A stretch of 64,000 nucleotides of DNA from Sulfitobacter sp. (GCA_017854855.1 JAFMGZ010000013.1:1-64000); one strand, 5' to 3'. Numbered from the stretch's first letter, positions 15,640 through 24,946 are shown. The notes: generated by a model not told the origin, from the sequence alone. Translations and numbers: made by a program.

Positions 15640-17331
15640 ATGACACGTCCAATCAACGGTCTTTCACATGTCAAAGGCAGCACCACGCGCCCCTTGATCC
15701 ATGCGACGATCCCCAGTTTCATTGCCGAAGTGCGCAAACGCCACGGGCACCGCATGGCTGCCGTTTTCAGCCAGACCGGAGAACGCTGGACCTATGACGA
15801 CCTGATGCGCCGGGCGGACCGGTTGGCGGCGGGGCTGTTGTCGCTCGGAGTCTACAAGGGCGACCGTGTGGGGATCTGGTCCCCCAACAGACCAGAATGG
15901 GTGCTGACGCAATTCGCCACAGCGCGGATCGGCGCGATCTTGGTGAACATCAACCCCGCTTACCAGACGCCCGAGCTGGAATATGCCCTGCGCCATGCCG
16001 GGGTCAGCACGCTAATCACCGCACCACAATTTCGGGAATCGGATTATCTGGGCAAGCTGCGGGATCTTGCGCCCGAACTTGCCACCGCCCGGCCCGGTCA
16101 CCTGCACAGCAAAAAGCTGCCCGACTTGCGCCGTATCGTCCAGCTTGGGCCCAACCCTATGGCGGGTGCGATGTCCTTTGACGAGGTCATGACGCGGGGC
16201 AATGCCGCGCCCAAAGCCCGCCTTGATGGCATCAGCGCGGCACTGAAACCGGGTGACGCGATCAACATCCAGTTCACCTCCGGCACCACAGGCCGCCCCA
16301 AAGGTGCGACCCTGACCCACGAAAGCATCATCAACAACGCCATCTCAACAGCGCGCACCATGCAGCTGACACCGGATGATGCGCTGTGCATTCCGGTGCC
16401 GCTGTATCATTGCTTTGGCATGGTTTTGGGCAATCTTGCGGCGGTGTCTTATGGCGTCAAAATGGTCTTTCCGGGTGAAGGGTTTGACCCACTTGCCACC
16501 TTAAAGGCCGTGGAAGCTGAAGGTTGCACCGCGCTGCACGGCGTGCCCACCATGTTCGCCGCGATGCTGGATCATCCCGAGTTTGCGCGCTTTGATCTGC
16601 GCCGCCTGCGGACTGGGGTGATGGCCGGATCGCTCTGCCCTGCCCCGCTGATGGCCCGCGTGATGAAGGACATGCATTGCAGCGGCATTACCATCGGCTA
16701 TGGCATGACCGAAACCAGCCCGATCTCGTTTCAGTCTGACCCCGACGATCCGCCTGCGCGGCGCGTATCAACTGTGGGCCGTATTCAACCTCATGTGGAA
16801 TGCCGCGTCGTTGATGATGCGGGGCGGACCCTGCCGGTGGGGCAGCAAGGCCAACTGCTGACCCGTGGCTATCTGGTGATGAAGGGCTATTGGAATGATC
16901 CCGGATTTACCGCCGACGCCATCCGTGATGGCTGGATGCATACGGGCGATCTCGCGACCATCGACGCCGATGGCTATTGCCAGATCACCGGACGTGCGGG
17001 CGATATGCTGATCCGGGGCGGCGAAAATGTCTATCCGGCCGAGGTCGAAGAACTGCTGCTGACCCATCCCGATATTGCGCAGGCACAGGTCTTTGGCCTG
17101 CCTGACGCGCGGCTGGGCGAAGAGGTGGCCGCGTGGGTCATCCTGCGCCCCAATGCCGCTCTGACATCACCCGCGCTGCAAGACTGGTGCCGCAAAAAGA
17201 TCGCCCGTTTCAAAGTACCGCGCCACATCAGGTTTGCGGGGGACATGCCGCTGACGGCCACGGGCAAACCGCAGAAGTTCAAGATGCAGGAGGCGATGTG
17301 CGCAGAGCTTGGCATTGCCCTGCCCACCTGA
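15640..17331 (+). CDS. Acyl-CoA synthetase (AMP-dependent, class I adenylate-forming)
   Basis: This 563-residue enzyme activates a carboxylic acid to its CoA thioester through an acyl-adenylate. The P-loop-like motif FTSGTTGRPKGATLTH lies near residue 212, GYGMTETSPIS near 351 and the hinge/A8 region GDLATIDADGY..GRAGDMLIRGGENVYP around 437-467. The C-terminal catalytic lysine region is TATGKPQK. It resembles the fatty-acyl-CoA synthase group, but chain preference cannot be read. It follows the ATPase-amidase gene by 12 bp, so it could activate the acid released by amide hydrolysis. That link is an inference from order. Confidence 0.88.
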   Translation: MTRPINGLSHVKGSTTRPLIHATIPSFIAEVRKRHGHRMAAVFSQTGERWTYDDLMRRADRLAAGLLSLGVYKGDRVGIWSPNRPEWVLTQFATARIGAILVNINPAYQTPELEYALRHAGVSTLITAPQFRESDYLGKLRDLAPELATARPGHLHSKKLPDLRRIVQLGPNPMAGAMSFDEVMTRGNAAPKARLDGISAALKPGDAINIQFTSGTTGRPKGATLTHESIINNAISTARTMQLTPDDALCIPVPLYHCFGMVLGNLAAVSYGVKMVFPGEGFDPLATLKAVEAEGCTALHGVPTMFAAMLDHPEFARFDLRRLRTGVMAGSLCPAPLMARVMKDMHCSGITIGYGMTETSPISFQSDPDDPPARRVSTVGRIQPHVECRVVDDAGRTLPVGQQGQLLTRGYLVMKGYWNDPGFTADAIRDGWMHTGDLATIDADGYCQITGRAGDMLIRGGENVYPAEVEELLLTHPDIAQAQVFGLPDARLGEEVAAWVILRPNAALTSPALQDWCRKKIARFKVPRHIRFAGDMPLTATGKPQKFKMQEAMCAELGIALPT

Positions 17332-17350
17332 TTTTAGGAGGAAACCGCCC

Positions 17351-17644
17351 ATGCATACCCTGACCGCCATCATCCGCGCCCAAAAGGGCCGGGAGGATAT
17401 TGTACGCGCCGAACTGCTGAAGGTTGGCGTCTTTGCCCGCGACAATGAGCCCGACACCATCGGCTTTCATGTCGCGCAAGACCCTGACGATGCCTGCGTT
17501 TTCACAACATACGAGAGGTTCACCGATAAGGCGGCCATGGACCGGCACAACAACGGTGCCGGCTCCCAAGGTTTCTTTGCTGCGGCAGGCGATCTGCTGG
17601 ATGGCGACGTGACCGTGGTGACAGCCGAAGAAATCTGGCCCTAA
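17351..17644 (+). CDS. ABM-superfamily (antibiotic biosynthesis monooxygenase-like) small protein
   Basis: This 97-residue protein fits the dimeric alpha+beta barrel ABM fold: LTAIIRAQKGREDIVRAELLKV at the N-terminus, then GFHVAQDPDDACVFTTYERFTDKAAMDRHNN. Members include YgiN-type quinol monooxygenases and many uncharacterised small enzymes. Its ATG at 17351 follows aggaggaaaccgccc, 19 bp after the CoA ligase, so it closes this operon. Its stop overlaps the stop of the convergent SDR gene by 4 bp. The substrate is unknown. Confidence 0.75.
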   Translation: MHTLTAIIRAQKGREDIVRAELLKVGVFARDNEPDTIGFHVAQDPDDACVFTTYERFTDKAAMDRHNNGAGSQGFFAAAGDLLDGDVTVVTAEEIWP

Positions 17645-18402
17645 AGCTGCACGCCCTTCGTCAGCGCCCCGTCAATCACCAGATTGGTGCCTGTGGTAAA
17701 GCTCGACGCTGGGCTGGCCAGAAACACAACGCCCCGCGCGATCTCTTGCGGGCTGGCCATGCGGCCCATTGGGTTCATCCCCATCGCTTCGTCGAACAGT
17801 GCTTTGTTGTTCTGTTCGATGTTTTGCCAGATCCCGCCTTCGAAATAGGTATTGCCCGGTGACACGGTGTTGGCGCGAATGCCCTTAGGTGCCAGTTTCA
17901 TCGCCTGTCCCTGAGCGTAGTGCACCAAGGCGGCCTTGAAGGCACCGTAAGCCGGGCCGGTAAAGTCAATCTCGCGCCCCGAAACGGAGGAGATCAGCGT
18001 GATCGATGCGGCCTTGGATTTCTCCAGAAACGGCATTGCGGCGTTCACCAGTCGTACCGAGTGCATCATATCAACGCCAAAGCCGGCTTCCCACGCGGCC
18101 TCATCATCCGCCACAGCAAGGGCCGAGACATTGGCCACAACAATGTCGATGCCCCCCAAAGCGGAGGCGGAATCTGTGACCCATGATTTCAGCGCATGTT
18201 TGTCCGCCACATCCACGCCGCGTCCAATGGCGGTGACCCCTTTGGCCTTGAGCGCCTCAATCGTGTCGGTCACCCCTGCACTGTCACGCGCACAGATGGC
18301 GACATTTGCGCCTTCAGCGGCAAAAATCTCAGCGCATTGACGGCCAATCCCCTTGGTGCCGCCGGTTATCAGCACGTTCAGTCCTTTTAGTCCCAGATCC
18401 AT
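17641..18402 (-). CDS. Short-chain dehydrogenase/reductase
   Basis: This 253-residue classical SDR has the cofactor motif TGGTKGIG at the N-terminus, the NVSALAV segment (normally NNAG) at the structural site and the catalytic YGAFK (YxxxK). An Arg/Lys choice after the glycine motif cannot settle NAD versus NADP. The atypical NNAG replacement is notable but tolerated in some SDRs. It is convergent with the importer operon, with stops overlapping by 4 bp, and heads toward the formamidase and amidase genes with which it is probably co-transcribed. The substrate is unknown. Confidence 0.85.
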   Translation of the reverse strand: MDLGLKGLNVLITGGTKGIGRQCAEIFAAEGANVAICARDSAGVTDTIEALKAKGVTAIGRGVDVADKHALKSWVTDSASALGGIDIVVANVSALAVADDEAAWEAGFGVDMMHSVRLVNAAMPFLEKSKAASITLISSVSGREIDFTGPAYGAFKAALVHYAQGQAMKLAPKGIRANTVSPGNTYFEGGIWQNIEQNNKALFDEAMGMNPMGRMASPQEIARGVVFLASPASSFTTGTNLVIDGALTKGVQL

Positions 18403-18413
18403 TTTACGACCCC

Positions 18414-19403
18414 CTATTGTTCAATGTATTCTTTGAGCATGGACGCGCCCAATGTGTATTTCGGATCGACCATATTCCCGACCCGCATTTTCCCCGCCTG
18501 CGTAGCAAGGAAATAGGCCTCTGATTCCTCAAAATCATAGTCCTCTACCAACCAGCGGATCAGATCGCGGTAGGCCATGCGGGCGGCGTCCTCCATCGGG
18601 CGGGCACTGCCGAGCGACATGATGAAATCTTCGGTCTCAATGCGCACACCGGGGATCGACCAGCCTTTGATGAGGTCGATCTGCACCGTCACTGTGGCCG
18701 GAATCTCGACCGCCACACCACACAGTTCACCGTCCCCCTGACGGCCATGACAATCCCCGATAAAGAAATGCGCGCCTGTCCGTTGCACCGGAAAATAGAT
18801 GATCGCGCCGGGCGCCACATCAGGACAATCCATATTCCCGCCCCAATAATCGGGTTGCAGCGAGCTGACCGCTTCAATCTCGGGGCTGACGCCCATGGTG
18901 CCGACAAAAGGTTCATAAGGCAGTGTGACACGGTCTGAGAATTTGACGCCGCCCTCGGGTGTCACTTCCATTTTCTTGACCCGTTCGACGATCGGCGCGT
19001 TCAGCATTTGATTGCCATCCGCCACCAGCGCGCCAAAGCTGGGGATCAGCGCAGTTGTTCCAACGGGCTGTGGCCCCCGCGGCAGAAGCGAGTGGATATG
19101 TACGGCCAGTACATCGCCTTTCTCGGCCCCTTCCACGGCTATGGGCCCGTTTTGCGGATTGACGAAAGGCATGTTCAACACCTGAGACGGCAAATCATCC
19201 TCTGTCTTGATCGCACCGCCGAAAGCGTCGAGCGTTTCAACCTCTACCACATCACCGGGTGCGATGCGCATGACCGGTTCTGCATAGGGACCATAGACAT
19301 AGTGAAACGTGCCTTGGGCCTCTTCGCTCAGGCGGTGTTTGGCACCGGCTTGCCCCTTGGCGACCGCGTTGCGGCCCATGATCGAGCTGTCTGTCCATCC
19401 CAT
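18414..19403 (-). CDS. fmdA: Acetamidase/formamidase family hydrolase
   Basis: This 329-residue protein belongs to the FmdA/AmdA family of zinc-dependent amidases that release ammonia and a short acid from formamide or acetamide. Diagnostic segments are APGDVVEVETLDA, GPIAVEGAEKGDVLAVHI, GAHFFIGDCHGRQGDGELCG and GWSIPGVRIETED. The length is shorter than long FmdA forms (about 400) but matches the AmdA-like subgroup. The start at 19403 follows agggaga. It sits between an SDR and an amidase, all reverse, and faces the urea/amide-type importer operon. A role in using imported amides as nitrogen source is the natural inference. Strict formamide specificity is not shown, so the symbol denotes the family. 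Confidence 0.82.
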   Translation of the reverse strand: MGWTDSSIMGRNAVAKGQAGAKHRLSEEAQGTFHYVYGPYAEPVMRIAPGDVVEVETLDAFGGAIKTEDDLPSQVLNMPFVNPQNGPIAVEGAEKGDVLAVHIHSLLPRGPQPVGTTALIPSFGALVADGNQMLNAPIVERVKKMEVTPEGGVKFSDRVTLPYEPFVGTMGVSPEIEAVSSLQPDYWGGNMDCPDVAPGAIIYFPVQRTGAHFFIGDCHGRQGDGELCGVAVEIPATVTVQIDLIKGWSIPGVRIETEDFIMSLGSARPMEDAARMAYRDLIRWLVEDYDFEESEAYFLATQAGKMRVGNMVDPKYTLGASMLKEYIEQ

Positions 19404-19441
19404 GCTGTTCTCCCTGTTTCTAATGCGTTTTCGTTAATCTT

Positions 19442-20848
19442 CTATGCGCCCATGTTTGGGTGGCGCGCGTGCCAGTCTGTGGCGCTTTGATAGGCATGTG
19501 CGGCGCGTATGATCGCCGCCTCGCCCAGCTTTGGCCCGACGATCTGCATGCTCAACGGCATGCCCGCGCTGTCAAATCCGCTGGGCAACGTCACCGTCGG
19601 GCTGCCACTAAAATCAAAGGGGGCAGTAAACCGCATGATAGCGCCCAGAACATCCGGATCAGCGCCGTAATCCGCCATATCGGCAAGGCTCGGCGTCGGC
19701 GTGGGCATTGTTGGGCAAAGCATGCAATCCATATCGCCGAACATTGTCTCAAAGGCGGCGGAGAATGCAATCCGCAGATGGTGGCCCTCTGCCGCCTGCA
19801 TGCCGGTGGTTGCGCGCCCCTCATCAATCAGCTGTGCAAGGTCACGGCCATAGTCATCAGCGCGTGCAGGATATGTGTCTCTATGCGCAACAGCAGTTTC
19901 AATCGCGCACATCCTGACCCATGCGTTCACAAGGGCATCGTACTCCGGCAGCGTCACCTCAACCACGCGTGCGCCAAGCTTGATGAATACTTCCAAGGCA
20001 CCTTCCAACGCGTCGACCACCTGAGGATCAATGCCATCAAACGCAAAGCTGCGATCAATGCCAATGCGCATATCGCGCACGCTTTTGCCGATCTCTGCCA
20101 TGTAATCTGGCACCGGCACATCTAAAGAGGTTGGATCTTGGGCATCCCATCCGGCAATCACTTGCAGCACCGCCGCACAATCCGCAGCCGACCGCGCCAT
20201 CGGTCCCATGTGATCAAGCGAATCCGCCAGCGCAAAGACGCCATGGCGGCTGACGCGACCCCAAGTTGGCTTGATCCCCGTTAACCCGCATGTGGCACAA
20301 GGATAGCGGATCGATCCCCCCGTATCACTGCCCAATGACGCAAAGCACAAACCGGCTGACGGCGCGACGCCCGAGCCGCTGGACGAGGTGCCGACCCAGT
20401 ACTCCCGGTTCCAAGGATTGACGGGGACAGGAATAGTCGGGTGATGGCCGGTATAGGCACCTTCGGTCATCGAAAGCTTGCCCAGGATCACTGCGCCCGC
20501 GGTTTCGAGCCTATCAACGACTGTCGCATTATAAGTCGGCACGAAATCCTTGTAGATCGTCGTCCCCGCACGGGTCGGCGCATAGGTCGTATAGCACAGG
20601 TCCTTGACGGCAATGGGCACGCCGTGCAGCGGTCCTTTATAGATGCCAGCCGCAATCTCGGCATCTGCCGTTCCCGCCTGCGCCAGCGCGCGATCTGCGC
20701 AAAGATGGATGTAGCTTTTTAGACCCCCATCCATGCCCGCGATCAGGTCCAGCATGACTTGCGTGACGCCAGCGGATGTCGCCTCCCCTTGGCGGATCAT
20801 CTGGCCAACCTCAACAAGGCTTTTGAATTGCAGTGGTTTTGGTGTCAT
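19442..20848 (-). CDS. Amidase-signature family hydrolase
   Basis: This 468-residue serine hydrolase has the Ser-cisSer-Lys triad: K82 (AVKDL), S155 (GTSSSGSG) and S179 (GSDTGGSIRYP). Sequence around the triad is closer to Glu-tRNA amidotransferase-like and general amide hydrolases than to the fused amidase upstream, so the two are not recent duplicates. I start at 20848 (MTPKPLQ) because ggag lies 8 bp upstream; the in-frame ATG five codons earlier has no such site. No gatB or gatC is near, so a free-standing catabolic amidase is more likely than GatA. It is the third amide hydrolase of the locus. Confidence 0.87.
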   Translation of the reverse strand: MTPKPLQFKSLVEVGQMIRQGEATSAGVTQVMLDLIAGMDGGLKSYIHLCADRALAQAGTADAEIAAGIYKGPLHGVPIAVKDLCYTTYAPTRAGTTIYKDFVPTYNATVVDRLETAGAVILGKLSMTEGAYTGHHPTIPVPVNPWNREYWVGTSSSGSGVAPSAGLCFASLGSDTGGSIRYPCATCGLTGIKPTWGRVSRHGVFALADSLDHMGPMARSAADCAAVLQVIAGWDAQDPTSLDVPVPDYMAEIGKSVRDMRIGIDRSFAFDGIDPQVVDALEGALEVFIKLGARVVEVTLPEYDALVNAWVRMCAIETAVAHRDTYPARADDYGRDLAQLIDEGRATTGMQAAEGHHLRIAFSAAFETMFGDMDCMLCPTMPTPTPSLADMADYGADPDVLGAIMRFTAPFDFSGSPTVTLPSGFDSAGMPLSMQIVGPKLGEAAIIRAAHAYQSATDWHARHPNMGA

Positions 20849-21099
20849 GGTGGCACTCCACATCAGTGTGTTCCGTGACCCAAGTGTTGGCGGAAATGGA
20901 CCGCACGACCAGACCTAATCTTCCAAAACCCGCATCTTTTTGACCTCATTGACCCCAAAGGACATCCGTTAGGCGAAATGGCGCTCAGGCTAGAACTTCA
21001 CCAATTCGTCTGTATCGCAGAACTCTTGCCTAGGCGCGATATTGTGCGATTTCGCATTGCACATATCCTGCAGATGAATTGGGGCAATCTAAACTTGAA

Positions 21100-21642
21100 G
21101 TTGGCGCGTGAGTAAAGGTGGCGTTCCTGGTTGAAGTGGTTGTGGACCGAGGCGTGGGCTGAGACGAACTTTTGCATACTTCGCGTTCGGCGGAAGCGCA
21201 GCATGGCTCGCTCTCTTCGTCGAAACGGCAAGTGAGAATTCTCGGGGCGATTGTTTTTCCAGCGACCTGTCTCCTGGCGATTTGCATTGCCAATAACCTT
21301 CATGGCAGCGCCGTAAGACCGAAGTAGATCGGTCACGATGACATGTGGTTGGCCAAAGCGTTTCATTGCTTTCCTAAGGAATTTCATCGCTGCCTTGCGG
21401 TCGCGGCGCTTCGTGACATAGCTTTCCAGCACTTCGCCTTCGTGATCTACGGCGCGCTACAAGTAGTGCGTTTCACCGTTGATCTTCACAAACACCTCAT
21501 CCAGATGCCATTGCCAATTCGAATGAGCACGAAGTTGCTGACTCCGTTTCTTTCGGATTTCAGCTGCAAACAATGGGCCGAACCGGTTCCACCAGAAGTG
21601 AACCGCCTCATGGAGCTGCAGGACATCTTGACAGCGCAGAGA
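21100..21642 (-). pseudogene. Decayed IS6-family transposase
   Basis: The reverse strand carries the DDE transposase of an IS6-family element: HFWWNRFGPLFAAEIRKKR, NWQWHLDEVFVKINGETHYL, then VLESYVTKRRDRKAAMKFL and ENSHLPFRRRERAMLRFR. Three kinds of damage are visible. The N-terminal part before HFWW is largely missing. A TAG stop at about 21457 interrupts the frame where a Trp is expected (HYL*RAVDHEGE). The C-terminus leaves the family pattern after YSRANFK near 21100. A 29-base piece at its upstream edge (21614-21642) also occurs, with three mismatches, beside the IS256 fragment at 30594. It is inactive. Confidence 0.75.
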
Positions 21643-21754
21643 GCAAACGGTTCAAATCCGTGTTTCGGAACACCCGTGATATTCGCACCCAACTTTTTGA
21701 AATCTAAGGGCTGAAGGTGAAATTGGTTTGGAAAGTCTCGTTCCAGGCTTTTGC

Positions 21755-22897
21755 CTAACTTGCAGCCTGCAAAATTCTCATCAGGTCATCTTGGGATAGC
21801 TCAAAGGGATTGCCCTTCATGGAAGACGCCTGGTTTGCAAAGGTTGCGACCTCAAAATGATCATGGAAGGAGAGTCCTAAATCAGTGAGACTGCGCAAAC
21901 CCATCTGTGTCGACCATTCTCTCAAGGCGATGATACCGCCTCCTTGTTGGCCTTGGGCAAAACTTCTGTCGATCTGCGTTGTCACCCAACATAGCCTGAC
22001 ATAGATATTGGTGTTGGCCTGCGCTTTTTCAACGTGGCTATTTAGAACAGCCGGTAGTAGGACACCGCAGATTTCCCCATGGGGTGCGTTGGTCTTCCCG
22101 CCAATCACACCGGCAAAACCGTGCACCGCACCAAGCCCTGCATTTGCCAATGCCAAGCCGCCACAGGTGCTGACCCAAGCCATTTCATCCCAAGAATCAG
22201 AGGAGCTATTTTCAACGACATCGCGCAACGCCCGAAGGCCCACTGGGATCGCGGCGCGGCAAATCGCATCTGTCATTGAGTTTGCCTTTACCGATAAATA
22301 GGGCTCAATAACTTGCGTAACGGCATCCAAACCAGCGCTCAGGGCCACCCGTTTAGGGGCATCTTGCATTAATGACGCATCAACGATGGCGACTTTTGGG
22401 ATCATCCGTGGATCGCGCAAACTAACTTTCAGGTTCTGTTCCGGCAACGAAATAACGGCATTTTTGGTTACTTCCGCGCCAGTACCGGCAGTGGTTGGCA
22501 GGGCAATCATCGGGACTGGTGGATGTTCTAGAGTGCTGCCATCCCCAACTACTTCAAGGTAGCGAATAGCAGGCCCGTCGCATGGAATAAGAGCGGCCAA
22601 TGCCTTACCGAAGTCGATTACAGAACCACCCCCAAGGGCAATCACAACAGCAGGATGAAAGCCGTTCATGGCAAACAGAGCACGTTCAATCTCATGCAAC
22701 GATGGCTCATTTTTGCAAGCAATCTCTTTTGTCACAAGTCCTGCAGCATGGCATGACATGATCAGCCAAGCCGCCCGTTCTGCATTAGCGCCGTGAACGA
22801 TCAAAACGTTACCGCCAAACTCCTTGGCTAAACGGGCCGTTTCTTGGCTTTGCCCGCGCCCAAAGAGAATGGTTTGAGGGCTGGAAAATGAAAACAT
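21755..22897 (-). CDS. Iron-containing alcohol dehydrogenase family protein with altered metal site
   Basis: This 380-residue protein has the group III alcohol dehydrogenase fold: the GGGSVIDFGKA nucleotide-binding motif at 89-99, PTTAGTGAEVTKNAV at 134-148 and a helical C-terminal half. Of the four metal ligands known for this family, D191, H259 (AVHGFAG) and H273 (APHGE) are present. The second position, usually His in DALTH, is Gln195 (DAVTQ). The enzyme could use a different metal geometry or be a specialised reductase. It lies upstream of and divergent from the PhnDCEE locus; a role in the organophosphonate or aldehyde metabolism of that locus is only a guess. Confidence 0.82.
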   Translation of the reverse strand: MFSFSSPQTILFGRGQSQETARLAKEFGGNVLIVHGANAERAAWLIMSCHAAGLVTKEIACKNEPSLHEIERALFAMNGFHPAVVIALGGGSVIDFGKALAALIPCDGPAIRYLEVVGDGSTLEHPPVPMIALPTTAGTGAEVTKNAVISLPEQNLKVSLRDPRMIPKVAIVDASLMQDAPKRVALSAGLDAVTQVIEPYLSVKANSMTDAICRAAIPVGLRALRDVVENSSSDSWDEMAWVSTCGGLALANAGLGAVHGFAGVIGGKTNAPHGEICGVLLPAVLNSHVEKAQANTNIYVRLCWVTTQIDRSFAQGQQGGGIIALREWSTQMGLRSLTDLGLSFHDHFEVATFANQASSMKGNPFELSQDDLMRILQAAS

Positions 22898-23233
22898 CTG
22901 GCATCCTTAAATGCTGAACATGGCATGGGTTTCGCTGTTCCAAGACGTGAATGGATCGTGCAATCGCATCTTTCCACATATCGGTTTTATACGCCCCCTA
23001 AACGACGACAGCCGACTTTTCCGGAGTAAATTATACTTCCACTCACGAAAAGGCGATCCAATCTTTCGGTTCGCGCATTTTGGTTAGGCCAGCGAAGCCC
23101 AAATATTATCTGAGTTAACCCTCATATAACAGGTTCAAAACGCGACTGCCCTTACCTGCCCCGAACCATAGACCTATCTCCCATACAACGTTTTGGGTTT
23201 GTATAACGACAATCGAAGCGATAGAATATTTTA
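22898..23233. other. Divergent intergenic region between the Fe-ADH-like gene and the phosphatase/Phn operon
   Basis: No gene is supported. The 336 bases must hold promoters for both directions and the part next to the phosphatase gene is AT-rich. I looked for a PHO box (tandem CTGTCAT-like half-sites) and found no convincing one; gactgcccttacctgcccc at about 23142-23160 is only loosely similar. Confidence 0.4.
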
Positions 23234-23887
23234 ATGGAAACCCCCAAAGCAATAATATTCGATCTAGACGGCACCTTGATACACAGCGCGCCGGATCTGC
23301 ACGCAGCTGCAAACGTCACGCTTGATGGCCTTGGCCGTGACGCGCTTGATCTGCCCACCATTATCTCCTTCATCGGAAACGGCGTGGATAAACTGGTTGA
23401 GCGGACACTTGATGCAACAGGTGGTTACGACCCAGCGCTCAAACAAGCTGCGTTGGAATCGTTTTTGGACAACTACAGTCAGAACATAACCACCCTGACA
23501 CGACCGTACCCCGGCGTCCTGGCTGCACTTGAGGCATTTCAGGGTGCCGGCATTCCGCTGGGTATTTGCACGAACAAACCAAGGAAACCTGCTCAGGAAA
23601 TCTGTGACCGACTCGATTTGACCCGCTTTTTCAAAGTGATCACGGGAGCGGAAGACGGGCAACCCAAAAAGCCAGACCCATCACCGTTGTTGACCTGTAT
23701 CCACAATTTGGGCGTCCATCCTAATCATGCGCTTTATGTTGGGGATAGCACAATCGACTTTGATACGTCACGTAATGCAAGCGTCAACTTCAGGCTTTTC
23801 TCTCAAGGCTACCTTAATGGATCCTTGGCAGGCTTCGCCACAAAGGATATTTTTGACGACTGGGCGGACCACGGCATCCTTTTTTAA
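23234..23887 (+). CDS. HAD-superfamily phosphatase, phosphoglycolate phosphatase-like
   Basis: This 217-residue haloacid-dehalogenase hydrolase has motif I FDLDGTL at 9-15 (nucleophile and acid/base Asp), motif II CTNKP, a Lys in the GQPKKPDPSPL segment and motif III VGDSTIDF. A small helical cap lies between motifs I and II. This is the Gph/PGP pattern, though such enzymes are promiscuous on small phosphate esters. It precedes the PhnD-type binding-protein gene by 74 bp in the same direction, which suggests it removes phosphate from an imported ester rather than acting in housekeeping. The start ATG at 23234 lies in an AT-rich leader with a poor ribosome binding site. Confidence 0.85.
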   Translation: METPKAIIFDLDGTLIHSAPDLHAAANVTLDGLGRDALDLPTIISFIGNGVDKLVERTLDATGGYDPALKQAALESFLDNYSQNITTLTRPYPGVLAALEAFQGAGIPLGICTNKPRKPAQEICDRLDLTRFFKVITGAEDGQPKKPDPSPLLTCIHNLGVHPNHALYVGDSTIDFDTSRNASVNFRLFSQGYLNGSLAGFATKDIFDDWADHGILF

Positions 23888-23961
23888 GAACGCAGCAGGT
23901 ACAAACAAGCTTGCAATGTCACGCGTTCTAGTTAGCCTCCTTGATCTGGGAGGAGACTACT

Positions 23962-24936
23962 ATGAAAATAATGAACACTTTGCTGTCAGGAGCCGCCGTG
24001 GCATTGGCACTATCATTGGCCAGCCCGGCCTTAGCCCAAGACTGCCCACGCGGCGATCTGGATAAACGCTTTTGCGATGTGGATGGTGACCTTATTGCCG
24101 ACACACCAACGGATCCAGCGCAATTGGCAGATCCTGACACTTTGATCTTTGCCTACACACCCGTGGAAGATCCGGCAGTCTACAAAGAGGCTTGGTCTGA
24201 TTTTCTGACACATTTGGAGGCGGAAACAGGCAAGAAGGTCATTTTCTTCCCTGTTCAAAGCAACGCCGCACAGATTGAGGCGATGCGCTCGGGCCGCTTG
24301 CATATTGCGGGCTTTAATACCGGTTCTAACCCTTTGGCGGTGAATTGCGCGGGCTTTAACCCCTTCACAATCATGGCTTCCAAAGATGGAAATTTCGGCT
24401 ACGAGATGGAAATTATCACCTATCCCGGCTCTGGCATCGAAAAGGTCGAAGATATCAAAGGCAAACAACTGGCATTTACCTCGCCCACTTCGAACTCAGG
24501 CTTCAAAGCACCAAGCGCCATTTTGAAAGGTGATTTCGACATGCTGCCTGACCGCGACTTTGAACCGGTCTATTCTGGCAAACATGACAACTCGATTCTT
24601 GGTGTAGCAAACAAAGACTATGCTGCGGCCTCGATCGCAAATTCAGTCAAGGCGCGGATGCTCAGCCGTGATGTGATTACCGAAGATCAAGTTGTGACCA
24701 TCTACAAGTCGCAGACCTTTCCAACGACAGGGTTTGGCACTGCCCATAACCTGACGCCCGAGTTGAAAGATAAAATCCGCAATGCGTTTTTTAACTTTGA
24801 ATGGGAAGGCACCTCGCTGCAGGCTGAGTTTGAGAAATCGAACGAAGGTCAGTTCCTGCCGATGACCTACAAAGAATTTTGGGAAGTCATACGCAAAATC
24901 GACACTGCAAATGGTGTCAGCTACGCCTGTGAGTAG
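23962..24936 (+). CDS. phnD: Phosphonate/organophosphate ABC transporter substrate-binding protein (PhnD family)
   Basis: This 324-residue periplasmic binding protein begins with a Sec signal (KIMNTLLSGAAVALALSL, cleavage near SPALAQ). The mature part contains the PhnD-type segments LIFAYTPVEDPAVYKEAW, VQSNAAQIEAMRSGRLHIAGFNTGS and LAFTSPTSNSGFKAPSAIL. The last is the Ser/Thr-rich loop that in this family binds the phosphonate or phosphate head. The start at 23962 follows gggaggagact; the frame from 23941 would place that site inside the gene. Binding of phosphate esters, phosphite or aminoethylphosphonate are all known for relatives, so the ligand is open. A TTCG-loop hairpin follows directly. 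Confidence 0.9.
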   Translation: MKIMNTLLSGAAVALALSLASPALAQDCPRGDLDKRFCDVDGDLIADTPTDPAQLADPDTLIFAYTPVEDPAVYKEAWSDFLTHLEAETGKKVIFFPVQSNAAQIEAMRSGRLHIAGFNTGSNPLAVNCAGFNPFTIMASKDGNFGYEMEIITYPGSGIEKVEDIKGKQLAFTSPTSNSGFKAPSAILKGDFDMLPDRDFEPVYSGKHDNSILGVANKDYAAASIANSVKARMLSRDVITEDQVVTIYKSQTFPTTGFGTAHNLTPELKDKIRNAFFNFEWEGTSLQAEFEKSNEGQFLPMTYKEFWEVIRKIDTANGVSYACE

Positions 24937-24946
24937 CAACTGATTT

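Noticed and set aside
22898-23233. PHO box for the PhnDCEE locus
   Set aside because: No tandem CTGTCAT-like half-sites could be found; the closest match is too weak to annotate.
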